In this document: positions 20,641 to 33,412 of the stretch, piece after piece
How positions within the stretch are numbered: the stretch's first letter is position 1
How the letters are laid out: every line of letters begins with the position of its first letter
Source: Leucaena leucocephala
Taxonomy: Eukaryota > Streptophyta > Magnoliopsida > Fabales > Fabaceae
Assembly (NCBI GenBank): GCA_037074615.1
Contig: CM073552.1
Location: 22,048,019 to 22,112,018 of the forward strand
Direction of reading: 5' to 3'
Length of the DNA stretch: 64,000 nt
Notes under the pieces: generated by a model
Seen by the model: only the letters and a program-made list of their open reading frames with translations
Database searches by the model: none
Told to the model about the DNA's origin: nothing
Position numbers and translations under genes: made by a program

Positions 20641-21305
20641 AATAAAAAGTAATTCTATCAACATGCCATTTTTTTCATTCACAAAACTGTGAATCACCAA
20701 TATAAATCTCTTGCATATTTTAACTCTTCATATCATTTCCTTTATTTTAAAGATATAAATCACATTAGTTAGGCTAAAAATAATCTATAAATCCATTAAA
20801 AAATACTCTATAAACTAAAATGGAGAAAAAGATAAAAATAGAAATGAAAGAAAAGGAATATATATTATTTATTTATTTATTTATAAATTGGGGAGGAAGG
20901 TGTGTCCCAACTTCCTCCCAAATATTCCTCTTTAACCGTCACAATACCATTCACATTATTCCTTATTTGATTTCCTTTTTGCTTTGCACTTTCTCAAAAG
21001 CTAACACAATGCGAATTCAACCATGCACCACATTCAATTAATAATGAATTCTTTTAAATTTTTTAGTTTTATAATGATATAATTTCAAAGATACAATTTA
21101 ATGATAATAATCAAAATTGTAAGCCATTTTAATTCATTTCATAAAATAAGTGTTTAGGGAACAAAACTCAAGTATGGTGATTATCATATCTCTTATAGAG
21201 AATAAGTGCCCTTGCCAATTTTCCTTCAACATGTGTCATTCATTTACAGGCTCAACTAAATTATAAAAATTACAACTATATCAAATTAGGAATTACTACT
21301 TAAAT

Positions 21306-21331
21306 TTATTATTATTATTATTATTATTATA
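21306..21331. repeat. (TTA)n microsatellite
   Basis: About eight tandem TTA units downstream of the expansin gene. Confidence 0.8.
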
Positions 21332-21664
21332 TTAATCATTAATCAGAGATAGAGCTGCGGGCTACATGCAAAATCTTGCAGCCGCCTCAGCATCTTACAC
21401 ACTTTTAAGACCCCAAGACAAAAACAAAAAAAATTACATATGGCTGGCTATTTTAATACGAACCAGCAACTCCATTAACTCACATAACCATAAACGTCAC
21501 TTCACTCTTTTTCCTAACTAACCCCTTCTCTTACTTTTTGTTCCTGCCAAGTTCTAATTAACTAACCTCAAACTTTCCCGGGAAAATGATGAGAAAGTTG
21601 AAGCTGCAAAACTTAACCAAAATTACAGAAGAACCATTGAAGGAGATCAAGATAGATATATGAG

Positions 21665-22740
21665 CTAGACACGGACGCGGAAATTCTTGCCCATGTAGGT
21701 TTGGCCAAACTGCCAATTGGGTGGTGCCACGTTCCAGGAGGTAGAGGTGCGTCTGTCACTGCCGGTGACTCTAAACGAAAGAGCCTGCCCCCCCAAATCC
21801 GCATTGGATTGCCAATTTTGCCCCCAGTTACGGGTCATGCTCATCCAGTTTGTTTTAGATCCTTTGATGCTCGCGCGCACTATATCCCCTGCACCTCCAA
21901 CGTTGGTGATCAGGACCAAGTTGAAGTAACGGAAGCCGTTGATCGTGAATCTAATTCCCCCTCTCTTTCTGCACGGCACCCTGTAAATAAACAAACAAAT
22001 AATTTTTATTTTTTTTTACTATAACCTGAGGAAGCGGAATAAACAACGCCAATTCAATAAGTAGAACCACACAGAACAGAAAGGGGGGGGGGGGGATGGA
22101 ACAGTGAACTTACCGGCGGTAGCTGACGGGGACGATTCCGGCGCGGTATTGAGCGATCTTGAGGAAGACAGGCATGGCGAGATCAAAGTGAGATCGAGGG
22201 GGGTTACACCATCCGCCATTGTCGCTAGGAAGAGCGAAGTTGGGGGGGCAAAAATTGGTGCCGGTGACAATAATAGAAGGGTTTCCAGGGTTGCACCATT
22301 TCTGGTCCTGGATGCACTTGATCTCGAAGCACGCACCACAGCTCATGCCATTGTTGAACAGAGCCGTGCTTAGAGCCGCCGTGTTCACTCCATAACCCTG
22401 GCTGTACAGATTCCCGTAGCCACAAGCACCACCTAAAATCACATAAATGCCAAATTAACGACGCTCATTGTGCGAATTGTTTGAAGAAAATTAGGGAAAT
22501 TGAGCTGAAATTTATGGTAAAAGAGAATGAATCTAGGAATTGTAGATGCAACATTGATGGTGAATAAGAGAATAGCAAGAGTGAGTTAGTACCCATGGTT
22601 CCAGAGGCGTCACTGCCGCCATAGAAAGTAGCGTGAGCGCTGAGCCATGGACCGCCGGTGTAAATACCAGGGATTCGGGCAGTGGTAGGTGCGAAAAGAG
22701 AGAGAAATGTGGCAATACAGAGGATAGGCATTGAAGCCAT
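21665..22740 (-). CDS. EXPA: Alpha-expansin
   Basis: Three exons, 22593-22740, 22114-22432 and 21665-21980, join in phase to 260 residues, normal for alpha-expansins. Expansins are secreted to the cell wall and loosen it at acid pH without hydrolysis. Visible features: signal peptide (residues 1-21, ending before RIPGIYTGG); a DPBB domain similar to GH45 with TFYGGSDASGTMGGACGYGN at residues 38-57, the conserved Cys residues, the GWCNPP block and the hallmark HFDLAMPVF at 131-139; then the C-terminal CBM63 domain with RNWGQNW and WQFGQTY. The sequence is close to the EXPA4-like group. Introns are GT-AG (intron 1 inside Gly50). An upstream in-frame ATG at 22776 would add 12 residues before the hydrophobic core and is less likely. 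A 12-13-base poly-G run lies in the second intron near 22084-22095. Confidence 0.95.
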
Positions 22741-25317
22741 TGTAGAGAGAGGGAGAGGGAGGGAGGGAGGTTTCAAGGTAGGTTGTGTTGGTATGAGGGG
22801 GGAATGGAAGGTGCTGTTAAGTGTGAAGGAGAGGGGTACTTATGGAGCTAGGCCACCGGGCGAATCTCCTTATCACTGTGCTCTTCTCAAATTGCTACTA
22901 CTTTCTTCGTTTCTTCCCCTTCCTCACATGCATTATACAAAGTTTAAAAAAAGTCTTGTACACTAACGAACTTAAAATAGCTAGGCGGCCTTACCTCTAG
23001 CATAAATTTGAATTGTTGTAAATTTGGAAAGAATAGAGATGCTCTTTAATAAATTAAAAAAAGAAAAAGAAAATATTTATAATCCAATAATATGAAAACT
23101 CCCTCTAGATAAGAAGTCACACAGCAGCATTATTAGTTATGTTTAGAATCAGATGGATGGAGTACTAAGCAGATGATTGCGTTAATTTTTTGAATTTCTG
23201 TGGATATATATTTCATTTATTCCTGAAATTGATATAATATTATTTTTTTTTAAATTATATAGATATCCTTATAATTTAACAATGAGTATAAATATTTGAA
23301 TAATTTATTCTCTATAAAGGCATTCAAAGAGAGTTTTCAACGACATTTTTTGCAATGTTTTTAATAAATTGATATATAATTCCCTTAATTACCATTTTCA
23401 ATCCTTCCATGTTGCTTACTACGGGGTACCTTTTAGGGATAGCCAAATTGAAGTGTGAAGAGAATCTAATATATTACATTACATTGCATTCTTTTCTTTC
23501 TCTGTTTCTGCTTTTAATCTTTGTGAAACCTTATTTATCCTTTTTCTTAAAACCTTAATTTATTTATTTTTTATTTTCAACTAATCTCAATCCTATACAT
23601 TTATAAGAATATTTCATTTTTTTAAATTGCATAGTTTCTTTAAAAAATTATGAATTATTAAAAAATAAACCAACTAGCAACAAATAATAAAGTATAATCA
23701 AATTGAGAGAACTAATTCAACCAGGCGGGGATAATATCAAATATAACCCGATAATATTAGATATCAAATAATTATATTAAAAAAGTAATAATACTTTAAT
23801 CATTCCATTCCATTTTTATATAATATGTTATATTGAATACTGATATTCTCTCCTAATCTCCCTAGCTCCCTCACATATCTTTTTTTTTCATATTATAGTA
23901 TATCTCTATCCTATAAGTGAGAGACTAATCTCCTGAGTATTGTAGAGACGCAGTTATATGAGCAACTCTCATAAATATATCAACTCTATTTCTATCATCT
24001 AGAGATTAAACTCGAGAATGATAGTTAAAAGACACAGGCTCTTAACCATCTATGCCAACGTATGTTTTGGTGCTCCCTCACATATCTAAGTATGATGCCT
24101 AAGTCTCACGCGTAAATAAAATGGAAAGCCGTAGTTTTAGGACTTTGGTCACACACTTTTTCTCTACTTGTGTTTTTACTTTAAATGATTTTTTTTTAAC
24201 TTCAAAATATTTTTTTTTTGTATTTGTTTTGTTTGGTCCGTAAGAGGAAAATAATGCAAGTTGGAGTTCAATTTGAGCGCAGAGACAAGGGAAAGCACAT
24301 GACTATATATCAATATCAGAATAAAAGCATCTCAAAATTGAATTAGAGATAATAGAAAAGATCAGATTTTGATATATTTCACAATCAAATCTAAAATTGG
24401 TACTTGATGTTTCTGATTTTTTAAAAAATAAAAAAATAAAATGGTCCTCGATGTTTTCCGCAAGCAGGTTGTCAAACTCATTAAACTCCCTTATTCTGCA
24501 GAGAAAGTATAAGTAATTTCCACTTTTATGCAACTTGTTCTAAAAAATATAAATATTAATTAATTACTACATTTATTCTTGGTATCACCGTAAATTGATG
24601 AATCGTTCTTAATTTTCTAATAAGAAATTAAAACAACGGATGAATGACAATGAAAATAATGGAATCGTTGTTATGCTATGGTTCTTTTACAATATTAACC
24701 CCAATAATTCATTTTTTATGTTAAAAATAAAATGAGAGATATTGTCGTTGTGGGTAAGATCTGCTTTCTCTCGAGTTGTTCGGTGCCATTAAAAAATACC
24801 ACCTCCTTCTTGTGTTAAGACTAAATTATGCCATTAAATTTTAAAAAAAAAATAAATTGATGACAATAAAACGTTTTATTTGAACGGAGTCCATGATAAT
24901 TAATTTCATTGGAAATTTAGTACTTATTTGAATTAGTTTATTTTAACTACTTTTATACCATACGAGGTAAGTATGTAAAAAAAAATTATCTTAATTTATA
25001 TAAATAAATGCTTTTAATTATATGTTTAATCGTGATCCCAAGTAAACATTTAGTCAGAGGAAAAAGGAAACAGAGTGTGAGGGGGGTGCATGCAAAAGGA
25101 TAGATGAGTAAAGGGCACAATGGTTAAAGTCTGTCTTTTTTTTTTTTTTTTTTACTTTATAGTTAGAAAAGGTTCAAACGGCACAAGATAAAAGGAATCA
25201 CGTAACGTTGGCCAAAAAAGAGGAACCACAAAACATTTCACCAAACAAACAAACAAAAGGAATAACAAAATTGAATGAGAATTGATTATGTTACAAACTT
25301 GCTTTAGTAACGTTTTT
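22741..25317. other. Expansin 5' flank and gene-poor sequence
   Basis: The first 200 bases are the expansin leader and promoter, with a GA-rich leader at 22741-22770 and a weak TATA-like CCATAAGTA on the gene strand near 22836. Beyond that the sequence is AT-rich. A fragment at 24030-24080 resembles an inverted tRNA-like SINE head (AGGCTCTTAACCATCTATGCCA). No gene is seen. Confidence 0.4.
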
Positions 25318-25590
25318 TCATACAATTTTTTTAAAAAAAAAGTTAAGTTAATTTACAATCTAAGGGTAGAACGAAATCTTATTTTCTCTTAGGTGATATC
25401 AATATTAGATAAGGTGGGCTATTAATTATCCTCAAGTGTAAATTTAGACACTCATGAGGTATGATACTTCTATAAATAACGGGACTAAAATTATATTAAA
25501 ATAATATTTCTCAAAAATTAAATATATTTTAAATAATAATATGTTTTAATTTTTAGTTTAACTAAATCTACTGACCATAGGTAGCTTGCT
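25318..25590 (-). mobile_element. SINE family S, copy 2 (decayed)
   Basis: TTACAATCTAAGGGTAGAACGAAATC, GGTGATATCAATATTAGATAAGG and CTCAAGTGTAAATTTAGACAC align to the intact copy at 17268-17545, with many C-to-T and G-to-A changes. A T-rich/A-rich stretch marks the tail side. No duplication is recognisable. Confidence 0.55.
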
Positions 25591-27934
25591 TTACTAACTA
25601 ACTTGAAAGGTGCAATGCAAGGACCACACAAGTCTAGAACCTTGAAATCGGGTAGAGAGAGATTAGATGAAAATTGAGGAATCTAGGCCCGGGGGTGCCC
25701 TACAAAAAAGCATATTGGGAAAATAATTTACATATTCTTTTTAAAACAATTAATTAATATCAAGTATACTAATATAACCGCCTAGTTAAAAAGATGTTTG
25801 TCATTAATATCATTTTTTATAAAAAAATTTAAATAAGTTGAGTCTGAGCTTATCAGGGTTGTGAGAGTATATTTCTATATTCAAATAGTATTTATAGAGA
25901 TATCTATATATCGCTCATTAATAAAATCTTTACATCGGAAGCGCAATTTGAATTCATAACTCTGTGAATTATAAGTTAACTATTTACTAATTAGATTAAT
26001 ATTTGTTGGCTACCATTTTATTTTTAATAAGATAGTTAAATAATCTCAATGAAACCTCTTTTTTTTCAATAAAATTTAATCCAAATGATAATAGATTGAC
26101 TTAATTATAACTCATAAGATCGTTAGTTTAAATTCTATTAGTAATATGAAGACTTTACTAGTGGACGATTTGTAAGTACTTTTTCAACCTATAGACTTAA
26201 TTTGAGCTTGGTAAACTTAATTAAGGACCAAACTCAAATAAATTTTTATTTGTAACAAATAACAATCTCATTTTTGTATAGAAGTCCATATTGTGGGTAT
26301 AGTGTAAATTTTACAGCATTTTCTATTGTAAGATTGTCTAAACGTTGGAAGGATTAAAAAGATATATATATATATATAGTGTAACTGAATTAACTAAATT
26401 TATTAACGTTGTGAATCATAATTCCTCAAAATTCACAAAGCGTCAAATAAAAGGGGTCTCTAATGGACACATGTGTGAGCTCCACTGGTGTCGCTCTCTA
26501 ATCTCTCACCCCGCGAACATATTGTTTTGGTCCCTTGGCCCTGTCTTTTTCTCTTTTATTAAATTAAAGTTACTTTAAACGCCGTAGAATAAATATATCA
26601 ACGAGCGAATGCATCCCTTTTTGTATTTATATTTCGACATGTCATTAAATTACTCTCATCCAAAACAGATATTCTAATTTCTAATTTATTGGCATTTTTA
26701 CTCTATTTGTACCAACAAGTTCAGTAATGGAAACGGGTCATGATCTAAAACAGTTGATTTTGTTGGTATCACCAGGATTGGTGTTTGATTAATATAACAT
26801 TTGGTGGTGAATATGAAAATATTGGTATAGTAGGAGGAATTAATTAATTAAGTTGAAATTGCAAGTTATGTTATTGATTGGTTTTAATAATATAAGGGAT
26901 ATATTCTTGGATGTATGATGACAAATTGGCCATTAATCTTACTTTGAGTAGGCATCATGCTTTAATGGCTCTGATCTTTTATCCGTTTTGGACGGCTAAC
27001 AAGAAAAGAAACTAGTTTTGATTGGAATATACTTTTTGCTACATGTTTTGTTGTTTCACCGTTTACGGTTGATTCCTTTGAATCCATGTCTTGCAGTTAC
27101 AGTTAATCAATCACCCCCTACAGTAATTAAAACCTCTTACTTCTCCGTTATTTTTGCCTTACTTGTATGGATATGTCATTTAAATTTTAAGCCTATTTTT
27201 TACCATGTTTGACTATCAAATTAGGATTTTTTTTAATATAATCAATAAATAATTGACTAATATTTTTTTCTTTTACTAAATAACAATAAAGTATTTATGT
27301 ATACTTTTAAAAATAATAGGGGCTGCTCCCTAATTAAAAACATTTTTTTTACCAAAAAAAGACTATAAGGTTGATATTACAATCAACCAAAACTCCATCT
27401 AAAACTAAAAACATAAGTAATACATTGACTAAAAGAATACTTATGTTAAAGTGTATTATATCAATATTTTGTTGTTAAAGCAAGATTTTTTTTTTTTGGC
27501 AGGCACAACTCATGAGAGGATTGCAAGATCGATCCCGCAAGCTTGTGTATTATTGGAGGGAATAAATTAGACGGTTGAGATTGTAGAATGGGCGTTGATG
27601 AAGGAGGGAGGGATGGGGCAGAGTGACACGTAAGACATGGGAACTTGAGAAGCGACCCACTTACCGACCAACCAGATCTTGCAGATATTCCACGTCAGCA
27701 CTTGATCTCACAACCACCCACACTTGCATACACGCCTTCACACGTGAACCTGCCACCAACATCGATCGCTGCCACATGTTTTCTCAATTAATACCACCAA
27801 AATTCAAATTATTCAATTTCACTCATTTTTTTCATTATCGTTTTAAAATTAAAAAAATAAGAACAAAAGTACAAAACCATTCTCTTGTTTTTTTTTAAAC
27901 TCAATATTAAAACTTTATCATCGCATATTTATCC
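25591..27934. other. Gene-free sequence; one GC-richer stretch with ACGT motifs
   Basis: Mostly AT-rich. Two tRNA-like SINE relics may lie at about 25840-25990 and 26085-26200 (GTTAGTTTAAATTC). The stretch 27600-27790 is less AT-rich and carries several ACGT-core motifs (see findings). No coding exon is seen. Confidence 0.4.
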
Positions 27935-28680
27935 ATGTGCATGTTTGGTTCCTTTTTAAATTTTAGTTTAAATTTTTTTTTTGTCTAAAACTTAGTTTGA
28001 ACTAAAAGTTAAATAAACAGTTTTTAAATATCTATAAAAATTTATGGAGCAAATTATAATTTTGGATAAGATTCTAGATAAAGAAAAGAGCTTATAGGCT
28101 GTCTAATGACCATTTTGTCTCTACTTTTTCTGATTGTCTCATTATTTTGCCGACTCGCCATCTCCATCTCACCGTCTGGCCACTGTCCCTTTCTCATTGC
28201 CATCATTGTCTTGTCATATCTCATTGTCTTTTTCTCCTCAGTCTAGATCTGTCTGCTTTTGCCTCTTCTTCTCGTCGTTAGCTTCTTCAAATCTTGATGT
28301 TCACTGTCGCTGTTGGGCTTCTTCTTGGTTGTTACTATCATTGAACGCTACTGGTCGTGCGACTGGAGGTAGAGGATATGATGAATAGAGGGGGCCGTAG
28401 TTATGGAGGGGATTGGAGGGTGGCATGAACAGTGATCACTGCTATCTTTCTCCTCAGAACTCTAGCACAGTGGATGAGGGATGAAGACAGTGAAAGAAAT
28501 ATTGATTATAATTTTTTTATCTTATATCATTTATGATAATTTACTAATTACAAAAATCATTCTGGTAATAACTATCCAAACACTCATTTTATTTAAAATT
28601 ATTTTTTTTCATAAATTTTTTTCAGAAAAATTTTTAAATCACTTATTCTCTATAATAGTTTCTCTAAAAGTTAAATTTAA
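27935..28680. mobile_element. MITE family M, long copy with extra internal sequence
   Basis: The start (GCATGTTTGGTTCCTTTTTAAA) and body (TTTTGGATAAGATTCTAG, CTGGTAATAACTATCCAAACACTC) match family M. About 350 bases of GC-richer sequence (roughly 28130-28475) not seen in other copies replace the usual pyrimidine tract. The extra segment could be captured host DNA; an 84-codon open frame in it has no recognisable domain. Confidence 0.5.
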
Positions 28681-29138
28681 CGGCCTCATATCTCTAAAAA
28701 AAAAACTAATTTGTTGAAGTCCTTGAATTTTTTTTTTCTAAAACGTGATTGAAATTTTGAAAGAACTACTTTTACCCTTCCCTATTACATGTTATGATAT
28801 ATTTTAGAGAGATGAGACAGCCAACATTTTTCACGTAGTTAACTATCACATGAAAAAAAAGTAGGCTATGCAATTATAAATCATTATAGAAACCTAAGAT
28901 TTGTCAATTTTTTTCTCTTTCATATGCCAGCTATGCATACCTTTCAAAGGTAATTTGTGCAGACGACTTATAAACGTTAGGAAATTTCGTACCCAACAAC
29001 GCATGTGAACATATAAAATTACTAATATATTAATATATTTTTCTTCTTTCAAGATTTAAAAAACTACGAGCAAAGAACAAGACACCATCACCGAATCAAA
29101 GAACTGAGATCTTCTTCTCTTTTTTTCCATCAAATATT

Positions 29139-29622
29139 GGCCCTGATAAGATTTTAAAAAAGGGCTTATGGACAACTTATGAAAAAGGACTTTTGGAGAA
29201 TAGTTTATGAAAAAAAAGTGATTTTGAATAAATAGGTGTTTGGATAGTTATTTTTAGAATGACTTTTTATGGTGGTAAATTACCAAAAAATGTTTGATTT
29301 GATTTAAAGTAAGAGAGAGGAGGGAGGTAAAGAAAAGAGAATAGAGAGGAGAGAGGGAAGAGAGGAGAGAGGAGAGAGGGTGTAAGAAAAAGTAGGAGAG
29401 AGGAGAGAGGTGTAAGAAAAAGTAGGGGTAATATAGTAATTGGATAGTCCATAAGTACTTTTACTGTTGAAAAAGTTATTTTAAATAGCTTATTCAAAAC
29501 CATGGTTTTGTCCAAAAGCACTTATGGACAAATTAGCCTGTTTGTTTTAAAATTTCTCCAAACCGAAATTTGGGCCAAAAGCCCTTTTAAAACCGCAATT
29601 TAAGGCCTTACCAAACAGGCCC
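29139..29622. mobile_element. MITE family M, best-preserved copy
   Basis: The left end GGCCCTGATAAGATTTTAAA and the right end TAAGGCCTTACCAAACAGGCCC are imperfect inverted repeats. Together with the copies at 53033 and 19195 they define a terminus close to GGCCTGTTTGG. The centre is a GAGAGGAGAGAGG purine tract (29310-29410). About 480 bases with no protein frame. Confidence 0.65.
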
Positions 29623-31714
29623 ATTATAGTAGGCCGAAGTACCAATAAATTTTGTGAATAAATTAAAAAAATGTGATGTAGGAAAATTAAGTTTGTATGT
29701 ATTAGAAAAACTATACACACCTTGACTTTTGTTAAAATTAATTATATATACTTTCTTTCTATTTGGAAAATTTACATTAAAACATTATTTCTAAAACTAG
29801 AAAGATGACGTGATGCAATCATAATGAAATCTACTAAAACAAGAACATAATTGTAAGCTAATTAATTATTAATAGGAAGGGTAAAATTGTAGGGTTTGAC
29901 TTTTTTGGAAATGTAGTGCAAAACACTGTTCTTTGAGGTTCAACATCACATGGGGTCCTATGATTATATATTGGAAATAGATAGAGATAGAGAAAATTGT
30001 TGTCGGCAAACTCGGATTATGAATAATGATTAGTGAAAATTAGGTCCCCTAATGCAGATCTAATCATAACTTGTTCTTTACTTAAAAGGGAGGGCATGTG
30101 TGGCCAACCCCTTTCTATAAAGCCAATTTGCTCATAATTAATTAGTAACATAGCTTCTCATGTCTAACAGTGCATTGATAATTATAATTCACGTTCACTT
30201 AAAAAATAAGTCTAGCTAATTAAATTATTATTACTTAATACGTACAATTTGGGCACACATGAAGGATCTATATAAAATTTATACTCATCAATATAAAATA
30301 ATACTGAAATTCAATCATCAACAAAAAATAATATTAATAAAAAATATAATAATATATATGATTCATTATTTCTAATATTCTCAGCTTATTTTAACCTGAA
30401 AGCAATATAGTAATTAAGAGATCCATGGGCATGTGGGGTTGGCGAATTTGTTTTTAACCTATGTTTTGTGTGCTTCAATGATTTTTTTTTTGTTTACATT
30501 GATATTGTGTTAATTATATTTACCATCTTGAGGAATGATAGTTAAACCCCAATAATTTAATTTAATAACGATTATATTATATAAGACTTTACAAAAAATG
30601 AGTTGCAAATACACATTCAGATAGTCATAAATACATGAATCTTAACTGTCATACCTAGGTATTTAATTTTGACCTAAATTTTTTATATTTTTAATTTTTT
30701 TTGTCAATGTTTGTAATTCATTTTAAGCAACATTTTTTAGACTTTAACTAAATTGAACTTGTGGAATCTTCATTTTTAATTCTTTGCCTTCTTCGTATTA
30801 ACTTACTACTTAACTGTACAAGTTTTGGCTTGTAACAAGAATAAAAAAAAAATATTATTTTTATTTTTAAATATAAGAGTTAAATAAATAGTCATTTTGA
30901 TCTAATATAAAGCTTCAGTTTACTTTATCTTTTAAATTCATAATTTTTTTAAGTATCTGATTATATATAGGAAAATAGTCTTTATTACAGATAGTTATAA
31001 CCTATATAATACACATTTTTAGAAAAGATATTCTAAAAAATTAACATATTTATTATTAATAATTATTTTAATTAATTTTTTTAATATTTATAAATTAATT
31101 ACTTAATTTTTATATTAAAGATATAAAAAAAATACATGCAAAGACGAGCATAGTACATTCAATTTGATTGTTGTCAGAGTATAGGGCTGTTCTCTTAGAT
31201 GCCTGTTGGTCCGTATACTAACATGCATAATCACCTATCATTAATGGTGGCCTCCTTTGACTTTATGACCAAGAGTTTTAATGATCTTAGGGAAAGTGGG
31301 AAATATATATGGTGTGCTTTATAAGTCACATTTATTAACATTAAGCACAATTTTATTATTAATTCTATCTACATATTAGAAAGTTTTTTACTTTGCTTGT
31401 ATTAAATACAACCTTAAAAAAGTTTCTCACTCTCCTATGTCAACATTAGATCTGGGTAAAAGAGAAATTTTATGATAAATAATTAATGTGGTGCCTTATA
31501 TAAAAATCTTTCTCAAAGAGAGAGTACTTTAGATTATTTATTTATTTATTATTGTTTTATTTTGAATATTTTGGTGAGCCCTATTAATTTTTTTTTACAT
31601 ACATTATTTATGATCAATAAGATTAATTTATGTTTTCATGGTACTGTGAAACTGAAATTTTATTCTTACATATAATAATGAAAGTATTTAGGTTGATGTG
31701 AATTTATGTCATGA
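29623..31714. other. AT-rich gene-free sequence
   Basis: Very AT-rich, without a recognisable gene. An inverted AATTAATTTTTTTAATATTT-type stretch near 31060-31110 may be another decayed Stowaway element, but I cannot set its ends. Confidence 0.4.
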
Positions 31715-31722
31715 AATTTTAG

Positions 31723-32510
31723 TAGGGGTGTTCATAAAACCCACGGCTCAATATATTTACCTGAACCTGCGAAAAAAAGATCCTGCCCAACCCGATAAAT
31801 ATAGGGCAGAGTTGGGCATCGGGCTATAAAATGCAGCCCATACTTTTTTCAGGTTGGACACTGGGCAGGGGGTTGCCTTGCCCTGCCCTGCCCATGAGCA
31901 CCTCTTCTTTTATTTTTTTTACTTTTTTTCTTAAATGCTACACTTTGAAGGGAGAATATAATAGTTAATGGTGACTAAAGGGTCATTTTAGAAATATAAG
32001 TAGTTAAGTACGTAAGTTGCGTCTTTTAATATTTATAACTATATTAATTTTTTTTTAAATTTACTGATCATAATATGATTACATTACAAATTATAATTTT
32101 TTTTTAGATGCTTCATCCTTGCAATATTTGGGCAGTTGATGTAAAGTTGTAATTACAAACTACTTAGACTTCAAGACTTTTTTTTATATGCAATGAATTT
32201 TAAGACTTTAATTATTATCTTTTTATTATCTTATTTTTAGTGTATTATAAATATTATTTAACTCTTGAAGACATATGGATATGGTATTATTTTAGAAATT
32301 TATAATTGCAGATTTTTTTCCACAACATGAGCATGGCATCACAACTTGGGCATGCCCAGTCCACTTATGCCTAGCCCTTCCATCCTAAAATAGTTAGGGC
32401 TTTTACAAGGCAGGGCTGGGTATCGGGTTACAAAATATAGCTTATACTTTTTTTAGGCAGAGCACCAGACAAGGGAGTTGTCCTACCTAGCCCTGCCATG
32501 AACACCCCTA
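31723..32510. mobile_element. Complete non-autonomous hAT-like element
   Basis: The ends TAGGGGTGTTCAT and ATGAACACCCCTA are perfect 13-base inverted repeats. They are flanked by exact 8-base duplications AATTTTAG (31715-31722 and 32511-32518). Both subterminal regions carry GC-rich GGGCAGGG/CCCTGCCC repeats like those of the element at 6704-7975, and the AT-rich interiors are also similar (TTTTAGATGCTTCATCCTTG). At 788 bases it is too short for a transposase. Confidence 0.85.
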
Positions 32511-32518
32511 AATTTTAG

Positions 32519-33137
32519 TGTTATGAATGGCAAGTAATTATGAAATTATTATTATTTTTTTAATTGTGTACATCAACTGTTCAAAGAGTTAGGTGTAGTA
32601 ATTTTCAAGTGGAGAAAAACATAATTTATATATATATTATTAGCTAACCTAATATTAAAGGAGACTTAAATAATTTACTCTTAATTATTATGTACGCAGT
32701 GTGTATAGTAATAATGCATAATTATATCACTAAATTTGTACACAATTAGATTTATATAACCTATGATTACGAATTTAATTATGAGTTTATGGGTGGATTT
32801 ATTTTCTTGTATTTATTTTTTTTGTTTTTGCCAGTGTCCCCCACTAAATAATTAATCATGCATAAGTTTTTCTCAAGCTTCACTATTAGTAGCGATTAAT
32901 TATAATCTTTGATGATTAGTTATAAGTATAAAAATTCACATTCTGGTCCCTTTAATAATAATAATAATAGTAGTAGTAGTAGTAGTAGGACATTTCATGT
33001 GCTACCTCTCTTCTCCACAAGACCACAACCCGATTGGGCAGATTTGGGTCCTGCGGTCTGCTGACTACTGACACATTTGGGCTCCATTTTATTTTCTCTT
33101 ATTTTAAATTATTTTATGCAGTTTCATATTTTTTACC
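32519..33137. other. AT-rich spacer with a TAA/TAG microsatellite
   Basis: A compound (TAA)n(TAG)n run lies at 32953-32988. No gene is seen. Confidence 0.5.
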
Positions 33138-33412
33138 CCACCCATCTCTCTGATTGATAAAAGGGTAAGATATATAACTATATAGAATATATTTAATTTT
33201 TAAGAAATATTATTTTATTATAATTTCAGTCAGTTCGCTTGGGGAGGCATTCTAGCTCTTAGATGCTAAGATTTACACCTGAAGATAATAGACGGCTTGC
33301 CTTATTTAACATTAATATCGTTTAGGAGGAAGAGAGACCCCGTTCTACCCTTAGATCGTGGGTAAGCCTAACCCCTTTTTAAAAATTTTTATACAAAAGA
33401 AATATTTTTGAT
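33138..33412 (+). mobile_element. SINE family S, copy 3 (decayed, sense orientation)
   Basis: Starts near ACCCATC and reads CGCTTGGGGAGGCATTCTAG, AATATCGTTTAGGAGGAAG and CCCTTAGATCGTGGGTAAGC, ending in an A/T-rich tail. This is the complement of the 17268-17545 copy. Confidence 0.6.

Larger units (their letters stand above)
19742..21664. other. Gene-free AT-rich tract with MITE, SINE and microsatellite relics
   Basis: The tract holds a diverged Stowaway-like palindrome (about 20078-20300), a SINE relic (20440-20640) and a TTA microsatellite (21306-21331), and ends in the probable 3' UTR of the expansin gene. No coding exon is seen. Confidence 0.4.

Noticed and set aside
21701..22373. Long open frames on the plus strand opposite the expansin gene
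   Set aside because: They are complements of the expansin exons. The minus strand gives a complete, phase-consistent family protein.
28134..28388. Ser-rich 84-codon open frame that could be taken for a gene
   Set aside because: It lies inside a MITE copy and has the look of pyrimidine-rich DNA. Noted only as possible captured sequence.
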